Assembly (NCBI RefSeq): GCF_031764535.1
Contig: NZ_CP134499.1
Location: forward strand, 1,798,001 to 1,862,000
Origin: Pseudomonas sp. SG20056
GTDB taxonomy: Bacteria; Pseudomonadota; Gammaproteobacteria; Pseudomonadales; Pseudomonadaceae
Length of the DNA stretch: 64,000 bases
Direction: 5' to 3'
The notes beneath the pieces are model-generated. The model did not search any database. It had not been told where the DNA came from and was given only the letters and a program-made list of their open reading frames with translations. The translations under genes were made by a program, and so were the position numbers. This document shows, piece by piece, positions 36,051-44,792 of the stretch. Each line of letters starts with the position of its first letter. Positions within the stretch are counted from its first letter, which is position 1.

Positions 36051-36242
36051 TTAGAACAATCCGCTGGATTCGCTGAACATGCTGTCCAGGGCTTTATCCA
36101 CCTTGATATAGATTTCGTGCTCGATCTTCACATTGAGGTTGATGTTGATCGGCTCATTGGGCATCGCCAGCTGTACGGTCGGGGTGCAGGCCGTGCTGAG
36201 CAGCCCTAGTAGCAGGACGGCGAAACAACTACGCAAGCGCAT
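36051..36242 (-). CDS. ynbE: YnbE-family outer-membrane lipoprotein
   Basis: A 63-residue lipoprotein (lipobox GLLSTACT, Cys19) with the YnbE core NEPININLNVKIEHEIYIKV. In E. coli, YnbE multimers extend the beta-groove of YdbH to the outer membrane. ATG behind GGAGAAG. It lies 15 bases after ydbH. Confidence 0.87.
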   Translation of the reverse strand: MRLRSCFAVLLLGLLSTACTPTVQLAMPNEPININLNVKIEHEIYIKVDKALDSMFSESSGLF

Positions 36243-36257
36243 GGCGCTTCTCCTTGG

Positions 36258-38846
36258 TCATGGCTCTGTTGGGGCCGTTTTGGCATTGCGTTCCAGCATA
36301 CGCTGTTGCACACGCTGCTTGATGATATCGCTGACTTTGTCGGTCAGTTGCAGGCTGGCCAGCAGGGTTGGAATGTCTTCTTCCAGGTTGATATTGAAGT
36401 GGATCGGCCGGCCATGTTCGATGGCTGGGTTCTGTCCCTCCAGGCGCATGGCCAGCGCCAACTTGCCTTGCTGATCGTAGTTGACCTGGCTGCTCAGAGT
36501 GGTAAAGCGAAAATCCTCCAGCGATTGGGTCACCAGCTGCATCGCCGGGTTGCTGCGGCCGAGGGCGCGGATACGTTCGGAGTGGAACTGCAGTTTGCCG
36601 CCCGGTGCGCGTGCGCTGAGTTGGCCTTGTTCGATGGTTACACCCTGGCTGCTGATCTGCAGCGGCAGACGACCATCGAGGGTACCGGTGCCTGCCAGGC
36701 CCTCTGTGGGATAGAGGATAAACAGCTGCTCAAGTTCCAGGCCTTGCACCTGTACGGGAAAAAGTAGCGGCGCGGCGGCCAGGCGCCATTGCCCGGGGGC
36801 CAATTGCAGCTTGCCGCCCATCAGCGCTGCTTCGGCCTGGCGTAGCTGCAACTGGCCTTGGGTTGGTGTTTGCAGCGCGGCGCTGTAGCTGCCGCTGAGC
36901 TGCACCGGGCCCAGCGGTATGCCAGGGTTGGCCTGAGCCAGGCGCAGCTCGCTCAACTCAAGCTGCAGCTGTTTGGGGTCGACCCGCACACTGATACGGC
37001 TATCCAAACCCTCCAGCGCGGTGCGGTCATAAATCCCGCCCAGGTCCTTGCTGGTAAGTTCGAGTTTGACCGTGGGCAGCTGTTGATCGCTGGCCAGAGT
37101 CAGGCTGGCGTTAGCATTCAGGCGACCGTTGTTCAGCTCCAGCAGGGCTGGCCATGCTGTGAAGCTGTCTTTTAAAGGGTTGCCGCCGCGCAGAAAAAGC
37201 TCTGCCAGTTGCGCTTGCAGGCTCAGGCCCTTGGCGCTGCTGCGTTGCGCCTGCAGCTTGAGTTGCAGCCCGGCATCGTTGCGCAGTGTGCCGTCCACCT
37301 CCGCTTGCTGTTGGCTGGCATTCACGGGGCCTTGCCAGTACCAGCGCTGGGGTTGCAATTGCCCATGCTGCAGCTGCGCACTGAGGTCGAGCGGGCCTTT
37401 TAGCTGCCAGTCGAGCAGCGCGCTTGCCGCCAGTTTTGCCTGCAGTTGCAGCCCGCTGCTGCTGGCCTTGAGTTGCTGCGCCTGCACATCCGCATTGCGC
37501 AGATGCTGCAGGCTGAGCTGTGAGCCTTTGCCGAGGGCGAGATCCAGCTGCTGTGCATCCAGATAGGCGTCGAGTCGCAACTGCGTCTGCAGTGCGCCGA
37601 TTTCCCAGCCCTCCAGCTGAAATGCCGGGGTGGATGCGCTAAGGCTGCCGCTCAGCAGCTGTAAACCCCAGGGCAAGCCATTGGCCAGGGCCAACGTGCC
37701 CTGCAGTGCAAATCGGCTGCGACCTTGACCACTCAGCTGAAGTTGTAAGGGCAGGGCGCGGTCAACCAGTTGTGCAGCCAGGTTGTCGGGCGTTTCGGTG
37801 GCCTGGATCGTCAGCTGCAGCGCTTCGGGATACAGCTCTGCCGGTACGCCACTGATAAGGTCATGGGCAATCTGCTTGAGGTTGAGGTCGGCGTTCAGGC
37901 TATCGGCCAGCCACTGCCCATCCAGCGCCTGGGCGGACAAATCGAAGCTGCCCTGCAACTGACCGAGAGCGGGGATTGGCCAGGGCTCTGGCAGGTTGGC
38001 GCTGGCTTGCAATTGGCCGCTGGCCTGCTGCAGCTGCGCCACGTTAAGTGGACCAGGTGCAAGCTGCAGTTGCCAGCTTGCCTTCAGCTGCGCTGCCGTC
38101 GGAGCCTCAGGCAGTGTGCCTGCTGCACTGGGCAGCCATTGGCTTAGCCAGCTGTGTAGCACCGCGCTTTGCTGCAGATCACCGGTGAAATCACCTTGCC
38201 AGAGTTGCCAGCCGGCACTCTGTTGCAGGCTGCTGCTGAGCCGCAGTTGCGGTTGTTGATTGATCGCCAGGCTCAGCTGCAGCGCTGCAGTTGTGGCGTC
38301 GCCCTGCAACTGCGCGTGCCAACTCAGTTGCTCCTGTTGATGCTGCAGATTTAGCTGCGCATCAAGCTGTGCGGCGTCTTTGCGTAGCAGCAAATCGCCC
38401 AGCAGCTGGCAGCGTGTTTCGGCGCAAGGTAGCTCGATCTGCAGTGCATCGACCTGCACGCGTTGCGGCAATAGGCTGATAACGGCGGCGAGTTGCTCCA
38501 GTGGCAACGCAAAATCCGTGCTGTCGTCAGTTGCTGGCTCGGGTTGAGAGGGCAGATTCAGTTGCAGGGCGGCGATCTGCACCTGCTGCCAGAAGGGCAG
38601 TGCCAGGCTGAATCCGCTCCAGTGCAGTTGCACCTGTTGCAGCTGCACTGCGCCGCTCGGGTGCTGCAGGCTGAGCTGGTCAAGCTGGATGCCCTGGGTG
38701 GATAGGCCCAGGCCGTGCCATTCAAGGTTTTCGATCTGCTCGCGTTCGAGCAGGCGGCTCAGGCTCAGGTAGCCATAAGCGCCAAGCAGTATGAGCAGTA
38801 AAACCAGGCAACTGATAAGTCGCAGCCAGGTGCGCCGGCTGGGCAT
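36258..38846 (-). CDS. ydbH: YdbH-family AsmA-like lipid-bridge protein
   Basis: An 862-residue protein anchored by one N-terminal helix (about 9-28) with a long beta-rich periplasmic part, typical of AsmA-like proteins, ending in the YdbH C-terminal domain (RPIHFNINLEEDIPTLLASLQL). In E. coli, YdbH with YnbE forms an intermembrane bridge that helps supply phospholipid to the outer membrane, partly redundant with TamB and YhdP. The composition is strikingly Leu/Gln rich (LQLQ runs). ATG at 38846 preferred over GTG two codons upstream. Confidence 0.87.
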   Translation of the reverse strand: MPSRRTWLRLISCLVLLLILLGAYGYLSLSRLLEREQIENLEWHGLGLSTQGIQLDQLSLQHPSGAVQLQQVQLHWSGFSLALPFWQQVQIAALQLNLPSQPEPATDDSTDFALPLEQLAAVISLLPQRVQVDALQIELPCAETRCQLLGDLLLRKDAAQLDAQLNLQHQQEQLSWHAQLQGDATTAALQLSLAINQQPQLRLSSSLQQSAGWQLWQGDFTGDLQQSAVLHSWLSQWLPSAAGTLPEAPTAAQLKASWQLQLAPGPLNVAQLQQASGQLQASANLPEPWPIPALGQLQGSFDLSAQALDGQWLADSLNADLNLKQIAHDLISGVPAELYPEALQLTIQATETPDNLAAQLVDRALPLQLQLSGQGRSRFALQGTLALANGLPWGLQLLSGSLSASTPAFQLEGWEIGALQTQLRLDAYLDAQQLDLALGKGSQLSLQHLRNADVQAQQLKASSSGLQLQAKLAASALLDWQLKGPLDLSAQLQHGQLQPQRWYWQGPVNASQQQAEVDGTLRNDAGLQLKLQAQRSSAKGLSLQAQLAELFLRGGNPLKDSFTAWPALLELNNGRLNANASLTLASDQQLPTVKLELTSKDLGGIYDRTALEGLDSRISVRVDPKQLQLELSELRLAQANPGIPLGPVQLSGSYSAALQTPTQGQLQLRQAEAALMGGKLQLAPGQWRLAAAPLLFPVQVQGLELEQLFILYPTEGLAGTGTLDGRLPLQISSQGVTIEQGQLSARAPGGKLQFHSERIRALGRSNPAMQLVTQSLEDFRFTTLSSQVNYDQQGKLALAMRLEGQNPAIEHGRPIHFNINLEEDIPTLLASLQLTDKVSDIIKQRVQQRMLERNAKTAPTEP

Positions 38847-38936
38847 AAGCACTGATCCATAGTGAGAGAGTTGCGTGGCAGGACGTTAACCCATGTCTGG
38901 CAGGCTGCCAATCAGAGGTTATTCTGTTCTGTGTAA

Positions 38937-38966
38937 TTGCAGCATTTAGTGGTATTTTTGCTGTAA
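38937..38966 (+). promoter_or_regulatory. Candidate operator of the xre-res pair
   Basis: TTGCAGCA (38937-38944) faces TGCTGTAA (38959-38966), an inverted repeat with one change, 28 bases before the xre ATG. Self-repression by the Xre antitoxin or its complex is the usual mode in this TA family; the site itself is inferred from symmetry. Confidence 0.45.
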
Positions 38967-38994
38967 ACAGACATTGTGAAAGTAGGAGGCCGTG

Positions 38995-39363
38995 ATGAGC
39001 GCATTGATTCGACCGGTTGCCGACGCCGATGCGGTGCTGGCCAAGGCGCTGCTCAATACCCGAGAACAATTGGGGCTGACCCAGCAGGAGTTGGCGGACA
39101 TCATTGGCGTACACCGTACAGCGATCTCGCGCTGGGCCGAGGGTGGCCTGCGCGTGCACAGCAAGACCGGTGAGCTGGCCCTGTTGCTGATTCGCGTATA
39201 CCGCTCACTATTTGCCCTGTTCGGCGGCAATTTGCCGGATATGCAGCATTTTCTGCGCACCGATAACCGTCATCTGGATGCGCCGCCCTTATCCCTGATG
39301 ATGCAGGTGCAGGGGCTGGTGCGGGTGGTCGAATACCTCGATGCGATTCGTGGCAAAGGCTAG
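38995..39363 (+). CDS. Xre/MbcA/ParS-family antitoxin
   Basis: A 122-residue protein with an N-terminal helix-turn-helix (about 20-55; LTQQELADIIGVHRTAISRW) and a DUF2384-like C-terminal toxin-binding domain (about 60-122). It lies 43 bases before a RES-domain gene, the standard order of RES-Xre toxin-antitoxin modules. ATG at 38995 is preferred over the adjacent GTG because AGGAGG then lies five bases upstream. Confidence 0.85.
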   Translation: MSALIRPVADADAVLAKALLNTREQLGLTQQELADIIGVHRTAISRWAEGGLRVHSKTGELALLLIRVYRSLFALFGGNLPDMQHFLRTDNRHLDAPPLSLMMQVQGLVRVVEYLDAIRGKG

Positions 39364-39406
39364 CGCTCAGTGCCCAACAATAATAAAAGTTAAGGACAAC
39401 GCCACC

Positions 39407-40159
39407 ATGGATATCTGGCAACACTGCCAAGGCCCGACCCAGATCAAACCATTGCGCGGGCGCCTGGTGCGTCTGGTCGAGAGCCAGGCCCAGGTCGCCA
39501 CGTTGCAACTGGTGGATACTCTCGCCGAGCAGGCGCTGCTTGAGGAATTGCTGGAAACCAGCAAGCCGCCGCTGCCGCAGAGTGCCGAGCCGCTGCATTA
39601 CCTGTTGAAAACTCCGTTCCGTTATCCACCGCTGCGCTGGGGCTCGCGCTTTGGTTCGGTGCATGAGCCGAGCCTGTTCTACGGCGCGCTGCGTATCGAC
39701 ACCGCCATGGCCGAGGCGGCCTATTACCGCTTTCTGCTCTGGGAGGGCATGAGCATCGCGCCACCCAGCGGGCGCATCCTTTCCGAGCATTGCACCTTCG
39801 AGGCGCGCTATCAGGTTGAGCGCGGCATTCAGTTGCAGCATCCGCCGTTTGCGGATTTCCAGGCGGAGCTCTGTCACGCCAGCGCTTATCAACCTTGTCA
39901 GGCGGTGGGCGCAGCCATGCGTGGGGCAGGGGTTGAGGCGTTCGAGTACCGTTCGGCGCGCTGCCCGCTGAAGGGCAATAATGTTGCGCTATTCGTTCCA
40001 GGCGCGTTGGCAGAAAAGCGCCCGCGTAATCTGCTGAGCTGGCTGTGCGAAACCACGGACGACTATGTCGCCTTCAAGAATGCCCAGGTTCCGGATACCC
40101 CCAGAGTCTTTCGCCTAGATGCCTATCAGGTGGATGGCCGTCTGCCACGCCCGGCCTAG
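39407..40159 (+). CDS. RES-domain toxin (NAD-degrading family)
   Basis: A 250-residue RES protein. Conserved features are RFGSVHEPSLFYGALR (Arg), the Glu in AMAEAAYYR and the Ser in EYRSAR, matching the Arg/Glu/Ser pocket of RES NAD phosphorylases. Family members deplete NAD and stop growth until neutralised by Xre. It is longer than minimal RES toxins (about 150-230), with an extra N-terminal helical part (about 1-60). Activity is not shown by sequence. Confidence 0.83.
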   Translation: MDIWQHCQGPTQIKPLRGRLVRLVESQAQVATLQLVDTLAEQALLEELLETSKPPLPQSAEPLHYLLKTPFRYPPLRWGSRFGSVHEPSLFYGALRIDTAMAEAAYYRFLLWEGMSIAPPSGRILSEHCTFEARYQVERGIQLQHPPFADFQAELCHASAYQPCQAVGAAMRGAGVEAFEYRSARCPLKGNNVALFVPGALAEKRPRNLLSWLCETTDDYVAFKNAQVPDTPRVFRLDAYQVDGRLPRPA

Positions 40160-40168
40160 ACAGGGCGG

Positions 40169-40198
40169 CTTTTTCAGGGCGTTTTGCCCTGAAAAAGG
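40169..40198. terminator. Palindromic stem-loop after res
   Basis: CTTTTTCAGGGC-GTTTT-GCCCTGAAAAAG lies 10 bases after the res stop. The T run is inside the stem, so it can form a hairpin on both strands; likely a transcript end. Confidence 0.55.
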
Positions 40199-40273
40199 GC
40201 AGTGCGACGGCGTGACGCAGCGACTTGTGCACAATTGCGATGCGCCTTGTCAAGCAAGATGCAGTGCTTGACG

Positions 40274-40436
40274 TAAACCCTTGATTCTTTTTATTGATTT
40301 TATAAGTCAATGAAATATATGGATTTTTTACGCTGGTGAAAAAATCACCAGTTTGACCTTGGGCCCCACGCCATAGGCGCTGAGGCCGCTTGTTCCCATG
40401 TTATCCACGAAGTTATCCACAGCTTCTGTGGATTAA
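40274..40436 (+). other. Origin-like module: AT-rich block plus DnaA boxes (copy A)
   Basis: Most of the 381-base gap before the Sel1 gene. The left half is AT rich (TTATTGATTTTATAAGTC, ATATGGATTTTTTA, GAAAAAATCACC). The right half has DnaA-box matches TTATCCACG (40401-40409), TTATCCACA (40413-40421, exact consensus) and inverted TGTGGATTA (40427-40435, one change). The same order of parts is seen at 52204-52355. Not the chromosomal oriC by context (no dnaA, rpmH or gidA). Confidence 0.6.
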
Positions 40437-40540
40437 CCCGAGCGCTTGCTCTAGACCGCCAGTCAGCACTTTTTTGCAAGACTTTACCTGGCTGAAAAAA
40501 GGAGTAGAGTTGCGCGCCTTCCCGGCTACCGCTGCTTTTT

Positions 40541-40945
40541 ATGCCTCGCGCAATCACTCGACTACCTATCGCTTCAACCTCGGTTCCTCGCCTGCCCACC
40601 CGTGTAGCGCTCTGGCTACTGGACAGTCCTCGCCTCGGTAATGCCCCCAGCGTCAAACGCTTCGCCGGTCGCCTGCTTAAGCAGCCTGCTTTGCAGGGTG
40701 TGGTGCAGGCGCAGAGTCGACTGGGGCAAATGCTTTGCCGTGATTGCGGCAACCCGCGTGATCGACGCATAGGTTTTGAGCTGCTGCGCCAAGCGGCGCG
40801 CGCAGGCGATATGGGCGCCCAGCTGGAGCTTGGTCAGCTGTATAGCCAGCCGCGAAACAACGAGCCGCAGCAGGCGCGCCATTGGCTGGAACTGGCAGCG
40901 GGACAGGGCTCGCTAGAAGCGAGGCAACTGCTTAAACAGCTCTAG
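40541..40945 (+). CDS. Sel1-repeat protein
   Basis: A 134-residue protein with Sel1-like repeats in the C-terminal half (about 75-130; GFELLRQAARAGDMGAQLELG, HWLELAAGQGSLEARQLL). No signal peptide; the basic N-terminus is poorly defined. A similar small Sel1 protein is at 54402. Sel1 repeats mediate protein binding; the partner is unknown. Weak ribosome-binding site. Confidence 0.65.
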   Translation: MPRAITRLPIASTSVPRLPTRVALWLLDSPRLGNAPSVKRFAGRLLKQPALQGVVQAQSRLGQMLCRDCGNPRDRRIGFELLRQAARAGDMGAQLELGQLYSQPRNNEPQQARHWLELAAGQGSLEARQLLKQL

Positions 40946-41031
40946 AGCCAGCTCAAAGTCTGCTGCGCGCCGGCCCTGCTGCGTTTAAAAAGCTCGCATG
41001 ACACTAGCTCGCAATACTTTGAGCAGTCTCT
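40944..41031. repeat. Palindromic 3'-UTR repeat element, short form
   Basis: Starts within the Sel1 stop codon. Outer ends AGAG-CCA-GCTCAAAGT and ACTTTGAGC-AGT-CTCT pair. The core CTGCTGCGCGCCGGCCCTG then CTGCGTTTAAAAAG matches the element at 35503-35643, but the stem sequence differs and the inner part is shorter. Confidence 0.65.
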
Positions 41032-41058
41032 GACGCAATGGGCCGCTCTGTAAGAATA

Positions 41059-41074
41059 CTGGTTATACTGCCAG
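41059..41074 (+). promoter_or_regulatory. Possible LexA box upstream of rmuC
   Basis: CTGGTTATACTGCCAG fits CTG-N10-CAG with ACTG...CAGT symmetry and overlaps a -10-like TATACT, 22 bases before the rmuC ATG. The centre matches the LexA consensus less well than the ruvC box. E. coli rmuC (yigN) is an SOS gene, which supports it. Confidence 0.45.
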
Positions 41075-41095
41075 TACTTTTCTGCGGAGCTGCTT

Positions 41096-42589
41096 ATGCC
41101 CATCGATCTCTCCACCGCGTTGGCACCTGCGTTGCTCGGTTTTACCGCCGCAGCACTTCCTCTTCTATATATGGCTTGGTCGCTGCAACGCCGCCAGGCC
41201 AGTCAGCAGCTGGAATTCAGCCTGCTACAAGAGCGTCTGAATAATGCGCAGCTGGCTCAGACCGGCCTGACGGCGCAGCTGGAAGATTGCCGCGAGGAAG
41301 TCGCCGAGATCAGCGAGATCAAGGCCGATCAGCAGGCCGAACTGGCGGCGCTGCGTCGTGAAGCCGACTTGCTGCAACAGGAGCGGCAGATCGCCCGTGA
41401 AGCCGCCCAGGCTTGGAGCAATCAGCGCGAACAGCAGGAGGCTGAAATTCGCCGTCTGGATGCCCAGCGTGCGGCCCTCAGCGCCGAACTTAAAGAACAG
41501 CAGGACAGCCATCAGCAGCGCTTGAGCGATCTGCAAGGCTCGCGCGATGAGTTGCGCGCGCAGTTCGCCGAGCTGGCCGGAAAGATCTTCGATGAGCGCG
41601 AGCAGCGTTTTGCCGAGACCAGCCAGCAGCAGCTCGGCCAGTTGCTCGACCCGCTCAAAGAACGCATTCAGTCCTTCGAAAAGCGCGTGGAAGAAAGCTA
41701 TCAGCAGGAAGCCCGCGAGCGCTTTTCTCTGGGCAAGGAGCTGGAGCGCCTGCAACAGCTCAACCAGCGCCTGGGTGATGAGGCGACCAACCTGACCCGC
41801 GCCCTCAAAGGGCAGAAAACCCAGGGCAACTGGGGCGAATTGGTGCTAGAGCGCGTGCTGGAACACGCCGGCCTGGAGAAAGGCCGCGAGTATCAGACCC
41901 AGGTCAGCCTAAAAAGCGCCGATGGTGAACGCTTCCAGCCCGATGTGCTGATTCAGCTGCCCGGCGACAAGCAAGTGGTGGTGGACGCCAAGGTAAGCCT
42001 CACCGCGTACCAGCAATATATTGCTGCCGAGGACGACGCTAGCCGGCAGCTGTCGCTGAAGCAGCATGTGCTGTCGCTACGCAGCCACTTGAAGGGCCTG
42101 TCGCTCAAGGATTACCAGCGCTTGGAAGGCCTGCACAGCCTAGATTTCGTGTTGCTGTTCGTACCGATTGAAGCGGCCTTTGCTGCGGCGTTGCAGGCCG
42201 ATCCGGGTCTGTTTCAGGAGGCTTTTGACCAGCATATCGTCATCGTCAGCCCGACCACCTTGCTCGCCACCCTGCGGGTGATCGACAGCCTGTGGCGGCA
42301 GGAGCGGCAGAGCCAGAACGCTCGCGAGATTGCCGAGCGCGCCGGCGCGCTATACGACAAGTTCGTCGCCTTTATTCAGGATCTGGATGAAATGGGCGCA
42401 CGCCTGCAGCAGCTGGATAAGGCCTATGCCGGCGCGCGCAATAAGCTCTGCGAGGGCCGCGGCAATATCATCAGCCGGGTGGAAAACCTCAAGATGCTCG
42501 GCGCCCGTGCCAGCAAGAGTCTGCCCGTCGAATTGCTCGAACAGGCCGCCGGGGTGGTGGTGGTGCTGGATGATGAGGCGGCCGAGTAG
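41096..42589 (+). CDS. rmuC: DNA recombination protein RmuC
   Basis: A 497-residue protein with an N-terminal membrane helix (about 5-27), a long Gln/Glu-rich coiled coil (about 30-210) and the RmuC nuclease-like domain (about 225-450; TQGNWGELVLERVLE, FQPDVLIQLPGDKQVVVDAKVS). RmuC limits short-repeat recombination and inversions in E. coli. ATG at 41096. Behind a possible LexA box; convergent with the next gene. Confidence 0.93.
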   Translation: MPIDLSTALAPALLGFTAAALPLLYMAWSLQRRQASQQLEFSLLQERLNNAQLAQTGLTAQLEDCREEVAEISEIKADQQAELAALRREADLLQQERQIAREAAQAWSNQREQQEAEIRRLDAQRAALSAELKEQQDSHQQRLSDLQGSRDELRAQFAELAGKIFDEREQRFAETSQQQLGQLLDPLKERIQSFEKRVEESYQQEARERFSLGKELERLQQLNQRLGDEATNLTRALKGQKTQGNWGELVLERVLEHAGLEKGREYQTQVSLKSADGERFQPDVLIQLPGDKQVVVDAKVSLTAYQQYIAAEDDASRQLSLKQHVLSLRSHLKGLSLKDYQRLEGLHSLDFVLLFVPIEAAFAAALQADPGLFQEAFDQHIVIVSPTTLLATLRVIDSLWRQERQSQNAREIAERAGALYDKFVAFIQDLDEMGARLQQLDKAYAGARNKLCEGRGNIISRVENLKMLGARASKSLPVELLEQAAGVVVVLDDEAAE

Positions 42590-42616
42590 GGCGCGCCTCT
42601 GTTTGTTGACGAGTTA

Positions 42617-43507
42617 TCAGGCCGTGACCTGGGCTTTTTCTACTGCCGCGCGTTGCGCCGCCGGTGAGTTGGCCAGGTAGTCCAGCGCTACGCGGATATC
42701 GCCTTCGCTGCGTGGGTGATAGCTGGGATTGAAATAGCGCAATACCGAACGGCCGATGCTGCCCATGCGCGGCAGCAAGCCGCGCTTGCCCAGGTGGTAC
42801 CACAGGCGCAGAAAGCCAGGGCGGTAACGGGTGACCGGGTCCTGGCGCATCATGGTTCTCATCCCCATGCTGAACAGGAAGATCAGTGCGGGCGTGGCAA
42901 TTAACATATACACCCAGCGCATCAGCACACTGCCGCCGATATGCACGTGCAGGTCATGGGCCACGCTGCGGTGTTCGACTTCCTCGGCGCCGTGCCAGCG
43001 CAGCAGGTCGAGCATCACCGGGTCAGCGTGGTCGAGGCTGCGGGTGGTGATGATCCAGTCACCCAGCACGCAGGTGAAGTGCTCCACTGCGGCGATCAGC
43101 CCGACTCGCTGACGCAGCCACCAGGGCTGCAGAGCGTGGCTGATGGCGTTGTTGCCGAGGGGAAAGTCGCACAGCACGCGCTCGAACAGCCAGTGGATGG
43201 GGCCGGTAAACGGCGTCGGATCGATGCCGTGGCGCAGCAGGTAGGGCGTCAGTGCGCTGTCGTGGGCGCGGGCGTGCTGTGCTTCCTGTTTGACGAAACC
43301 CTGCACGTCTTCGCGTAGTTGCGGGTCGCTGACCAGAGGCAGGGCCTTGTTGTAGACCCGGCAGAACCAGAACTCGCCGGCCGGCAGGATCAGATGCAGG
43401 CTGTTCATGATGTGCGAGGCTTCCGGCTCGTTCGGCACCCAGTGCAGCGGCGTGTTGGCAAAGTCGAAGCGTACTTTGCGTTGTTGCAGGCGGTGCTGTT
43501 CGCTCAT
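42617..43507 (-). CDS. Putative metal-dependent hydrolase (PF10118-like)
   Basis: A 296-residue protein with di-iron style motifs: EAQHARAHD (about residues 71-79), the EVEHRSVAHDLH motif (about 175-186) and EHF (about 138-140), plus two hydrophobic segments near 190-215. These suggest a helical metal-dependent, membrane-associated enzyme; the family is labelled a predicted metal-dependent hydrolase. Substrate unknown. ATG behind GGAGGGTC; 11 bases after the alpha/beta hydrolase gene, likely one operon. Confidence 0.8.
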   Translation of the reverse strand: MSEQHRLQQRKVRFDFANTPLHWVPNEPEASHIMNSLHLILPAGEFWFCRVYNKALPLVSDPQLREDVQGFVKQEAQHARAHDSALTPYLLRHGIDPTPFTGPIHWLFERVLCDFPLGNNAISHALQPWWLRQRVGLIAAVEHFTCVLGDWIITTRSLDHADPVMLDLLRWHGAEEVEHRSVAHDLHVHIGGSVLMRWVYMLIATPALIFLFSMGMRTMMRQDPVTRYRPGFLRLWYHLGKRGLLPRMGSIGRSVLRYFNPSYHPRSEGDIRVALDYLANSPAAQRAAVEKAQVTA

Positions 43508-43518
43508 CTCGACCCTCC

Positions 43519-44478
43519 TTATCGTCCTGCCGGTTTTTGGCCTGCAGGCGCAGTACTGCCGGTCTCGCTGTGGATATGGGTGGTGAGTTCACGCAGCCAT
43601 TTGGCCAGTTGTTGCGGCTCAGCCAGCAGTTGCCAATGCCCGGCATCTGCCTCGCGCCGTTGCAGTCTGGGTGCCCAGTGCTGCAACTGGTCGAACAGTT
43701 GCGGGCGGACGAAGCGGTCGTGGGTCGGCACGATCAACTGCACCGGCACCTGGGTATGACGCAGACGCGGCTGGAACAGGCTGCGAATAAAGTTGGCGCG
43801 GTACAGCTTGACCCCGTGCACACCGTCCGAGCGCTGGCTGCTGCTGGCTGGCACATTGCGCAGCCCTTCGACCTTGCGCAGCAGTTGCGGCCAGGCGCGG
43901 TCTAAACCTAAGCGCCAGGTCAGTTCGGGCAGTAGTGGGGTGTGGAACATCGCGATATACCAGGAGCTGAGCAACTGGCCGAGCACCTGCAGCAGCGCGC
44001 GCGGCGTCTTTTGCTTGAGCTTGTCGCGCATCCAGTGGCCGACATGGTCCAGGCAAGGCCCGGAGATGCTCGTGTAGGAGGCCAGTAATGGCTGAATACG
44101 CGGCTCGGTGACTGCTTCCCAGGCCTGAATCGAACCCCAGTCATGGGCCACCAGATGCACCGGGTGGTCGGGGCTGAGGGCCTTGATTACTGCTTCCAGA
44201 TCATTTGCCAGTTTCTCCAGGTGATACTCCAGGCGCTTGCGTGGAATATCCGATGCGCCAAAGCCGCGCACGTCGTAGGCGATGATCTGGTAATCACCTG
44301 CCAGCTCGCGCACCAGGGGTAGCCAAATTTCATGATTGTCCGGATAGCCATGCACCAGCAGCAGAGTTGGGCCGCTTGGATTGCCCCAGCGATAGGCCGC
44401 CAGCTGTACGCCATCGCCCTGAACCCAAAGCTGTTCGGTCTGCAACTCTATATATGGCAGCACTGCTGGCGCGTTCAT
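43519..44478 (-). CDS. Alpha/beta hydrolase
   Basis: A 319-residue alpha/beta hydrolase: oxyanion motif LVHGYPDNHE, an Asp nucleophile pattern in VAHDWGS (about residue 129, as in epoxide hydrolases and haloalkane dehalogenases) and the final His in DAGHWQLL. The Asp nucleophile and HGYPD suggest an epoxide-hydrolase-like enzyme. ATG at 44478 (MNAPAVLPYIEL) is chosen over an in-frame start 52 codons upstream because the added stretch is Pro/Thr rich and unlike the family. Confidence 0.78.
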   Translation of the reverse strand: MNAPAVLPYIELQTEQLWVQGDGVQLAAYRWGNPSGPTLLLVHGYPDNHEIWLPLVRELAGDYQIIAYDVRGFGASDIPRKRLEYHLEKLANDLEAVIKALSPDHPVHLVAHDWGSIQAWEAVTEPRIQPLLASYTSISGPCLDHVGHWMRDKLKQKTPRALLQVLGQLLSSWYIAMFHTPLLPELTWRLGLDRAWPQLLRKVEGLRNVPASSSQRSDGVHGVKLYRANFIRSLFQPRLRHTQVPVQLIVPTHDRFVRPQLFDQLQHWAPRLQRREADAGHWQLLAEPQQLAKWLRELTTHIHSETGSTAPAGQKPAGR

Positions 44479-44792
44479 ACGACTGCCCGATGCAGAGCGA
44501 GCGTTAGTGAGTAGCGCTGGGTGATAAAGGCGAGGTCGATGGGCATGCGGCGTCTCCGGATTGTCATGGCTGACCGTTACATCATTGGATGTCTCGGGCA
44601 GTGTTGGACGCTCGGGAGGGGTCTGCCTAGCCAACTTTTGGGCTAACAGCAGGGCCTGTTACGGTGTTACTGAGGTGGCTGAACCGCTCTGCAATAGGGC
44701 TGTGCGCGGGTTATGCGCGGGCAGATGAGCCGCTTGGCAAAGCAAATCCAGCCCTTGGTTGGGGGGATTATTGCCGTATTGCCGGGGCGCTA

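Noticed and set aside
40274..40436. Chromosomal oriC
   Set aside because: DnaA boxes and AT-rich DNA are present, but no dnaA, dnaN, rpmH or gidA neighbours, few boxes, and a second similar module exists at 52.2 kb.
44479..44634. N-terminal extension of the alpha/beta hydrolase
   Set aside because: The 52 extra residues are Pro/Thr/His rich and not family-like; the ATG at 44478 gives a normal length.
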